The notes beneath the pieces were generated by a model. The model saw only the letters and a list, made by a program, of their open reading frames with translations. It did no database searches and had not been told where the DNA came from. DNA of 64,000 bases, from positions 2,294,001 to 2,358,000 of the forward strand of contig NZ_CP076023.1 of assembly GCF_018623035.1 (NCBI RefSeq), read 5' to 3'. The DNA is from Cellulomonas dongxiuzhuiae (lineage in GTDB: Bacteria; Actinomycetota; Actinomycetes; Actinomycetales; Cellulomonadaceae). Both the position numbers and the translations under genes were made by a program. Of the stretch, positions 63,054 to 64,000 are shown piece by piece (position 1 is the stretch's first letter; each line of letters opens with the position of its first letter).

Positions 63054-64000
63054 GCATGACCCACGGCCACGGCCACGAGGGCCAGGACGCCCCCGAGCAG
63101 AACGGCACCGCCGGCTCGGACGTCGCCCTGCGCCAGGGCGAGGACGCCGCCGACAAGTTCCCCAACCCGGGCTTCGGGCCGCACCGCCCGCGTCGCGCGG
63201 ACGTCGACCCCCGGGCCGACAAGCGTGCGGAGCGCCAGGTCGTCGCCCTGTTCGCACTGTCGGTGCTCGGGACGATCGGCTTCATCGCCGCCTACTTCGC
63301 TCTCCCCCCGGGCGACACGATCGCGTCGATGCGCACGTCGAACCTCGCGCTCGGTCTCGGCCTCGCGTTCGCGCTGCTCGGGATCGGTCTCGCGGCCGTC
63401 CACTGGGCCAAGTCGCTCATGAACGACCACGAGAAGGCCGAGGACCGGCACGCGCAGCGCAGCACGGACCAGACCCGCGCCGAGGCCCTCCAGGTCCTGC
63501 GGGACGGTGCGCAGGACTCCGGGATCGGTCGCCGCGGCGTCCTCAAGGGCGCTCTCGTCTCCTCGCTCGCGCTCTTCCCGCTGACGATCGCGCTGCCGCT
63601 CATCGGCGAGGTCGGCGAGGACTGGAACGTCTCGAAGTTCAAGCGCACACTGTGGGCGAAGAACAAGAAGCTCACGATCGACCCGAGCGGCCGCCCCATC
63701 AAGGCCGCCGACGTCACCATCGGCTCGGTCGTGCACGTGATCCCCGAGGGGCTCGACGAGTCCGAGGCACCGCTGGACGAGAAGGCCAAGGCCGTCGTCC
63801 TCCTGGTCCGCATGGACCCCCGGGACATCAAGTCCGAGCAGGGCGAGGGCTGGTCGTACGACGGCATCGTCGCCTTCTCGAAGATCTGCACCCACGTGGG
63901 ATGCCCGGTGGCCCTGTACGAGCAGCAGACGCACCACCTGCTGTGCCCGTGCCACCAGAGCACGTTCGACGTCGCCGACAGTGCGAAGGTCGTGTTCGGT
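63050..64000 (+). CDS. qcrA: Rieske iron-sulfur protein of the bcc complex (cut by window end)
   Basis: 317 codons are present and the frame continues past the window. A His/Asp/Gly-rich N terminus precedes three hydrophobic helices (about 66-85, 99-118, 165-185), as in other actinobacterial QcrA. The [2Fe-2S] ligands are in CTHVGCP and CPCHQST near residues 279-305. The protein moves electrons from quinol to QcrC. GTG 63050 overlaps the qcrC stop (GTGA); ATG 63056 is the alternative. The rest of the operon (qcrB) would follow outside the window. Confidence 0.92.
   Translation, partial: MSMTHGHGHEGQDAPEQNGTAGSDVALRQGEDAADKFPNPGFGPHRPRRADVDPRADKRAERQVVALFALSVLGTIGFIAAYFALPPGDTIASMRTSNLALGLGLAFALLGIGLAAVHWAKSLMNDHEKAEDRHAQRSTDQTRAEALQVLRDGAQDSGIGRRGVLKGALVSSLALFPLTIALPLIGEVGEDWNVSKFKRTLWAKNKKLTIDPSGRPIKAADVTIGSVVHVIPEGLDESEAPLDEKAKAVVLLVRMDPRDIKSEQGEGWSYDGIVAFSKICTHVGCPVALYEQQTHHLLCPCHQSTFDVADSAKVVFG

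Overview
The window is chromosomal DNA of a very GC-rich actinobacterium, most likely Cellulomonadaceae (Cellulomonas or a close relative). That is an inference. It rests on GC-rich codon use, GTG/TTG starts, a mycothiol-type maleylpyruvate isomerase fold protein, an imuA'-imuB-dnaE2 cassette behind an actinobacterial LexA box, a PPi-type phosphofructokinase, a GH10 xylanase, and an order of genes on the right side that resembles Mycobacterium tuberculosis Rv2173-Rv2195 (idsA2, Rv2175c, pknL, aroG, plsC-like, fadD15, Rv2191, trpD, ctaE, qcrC, qcrA). Nearly every base is coding; no gap between genes exceeds about 300 bases.

Left part, 1-10.4 kb: the end of a PaaX-type regulator, an AI-2E family membrane protein and tRNA-Leu(GAG), followed by an accessory block. 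The block holds jetA-jetB-jetC (Wadjet/MksFEB-type SMC complex) with overlapping stop/start codons, but no jetD nuclease. The jetD place is taken by a short leftover reading frame and a Fic-domain/winged-helix gene. A DinB-like protein and a HEPN-MNT toxin-antitoxin pair follow.

10.4-29.2 kb: the SOS mutagenesis operon imuA'-imuB-dnaE2 (minus strand, LexA box at 16582-16597), an ArsR regulator with a SulP transporter, a run of small enzymes and hypothetical genes (PEBP, YbaK, AlkZ-like, DinB, DUF1349), a TrmH-type methyltransferase, two paralogous MFS transporters coupled to an apparently cytosolic GH10 xylanase, and a DASS anion symporter.

29.2-43.4 kb, almost all minus strand: a heterodimeric ABC exporter, a stomatin/SPFH protein with its NfeD partner, an ABC ATPase, a double GNAT, parE (type II topoisomerase B subunit), the zinc-ribbon-like DUF7455 protein (plus strand), the primary sigma factor, a universal stress protein and a DUF4192 protein.

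43.4-64 kb: a lipoprotein, polyprenyl diphosphate synthase, Rv2175c-like DNA-binding protein, LysM/transglycosylase, PASTA Ser/Thr kinase, class II DAHP synthase coupled to PPi-PFK, PlsC-type acyltransferase, ROK glucokinase, long-chain acyl-CoA ligase, NYN protein, DEDD exonuclease-UvrC-like fusion, an Lrp/AsnC ligand-domain protein, trpD coupled to a receiver-like gene, and the start of the cytochrome bcc/aa3 supercomplex operon (ctaE-qcrC-qcrA, the last cut by the window end).

A recurring feature is a TANNNT hexamer 5-8 bases before an ATG/GTG start, without a Shine-Dalgarno sequence, at about fifteen genes. This suggests widespread leaderless transcripts. The most interesting locus is jetABC with a Fic gene where jetD would be expected.
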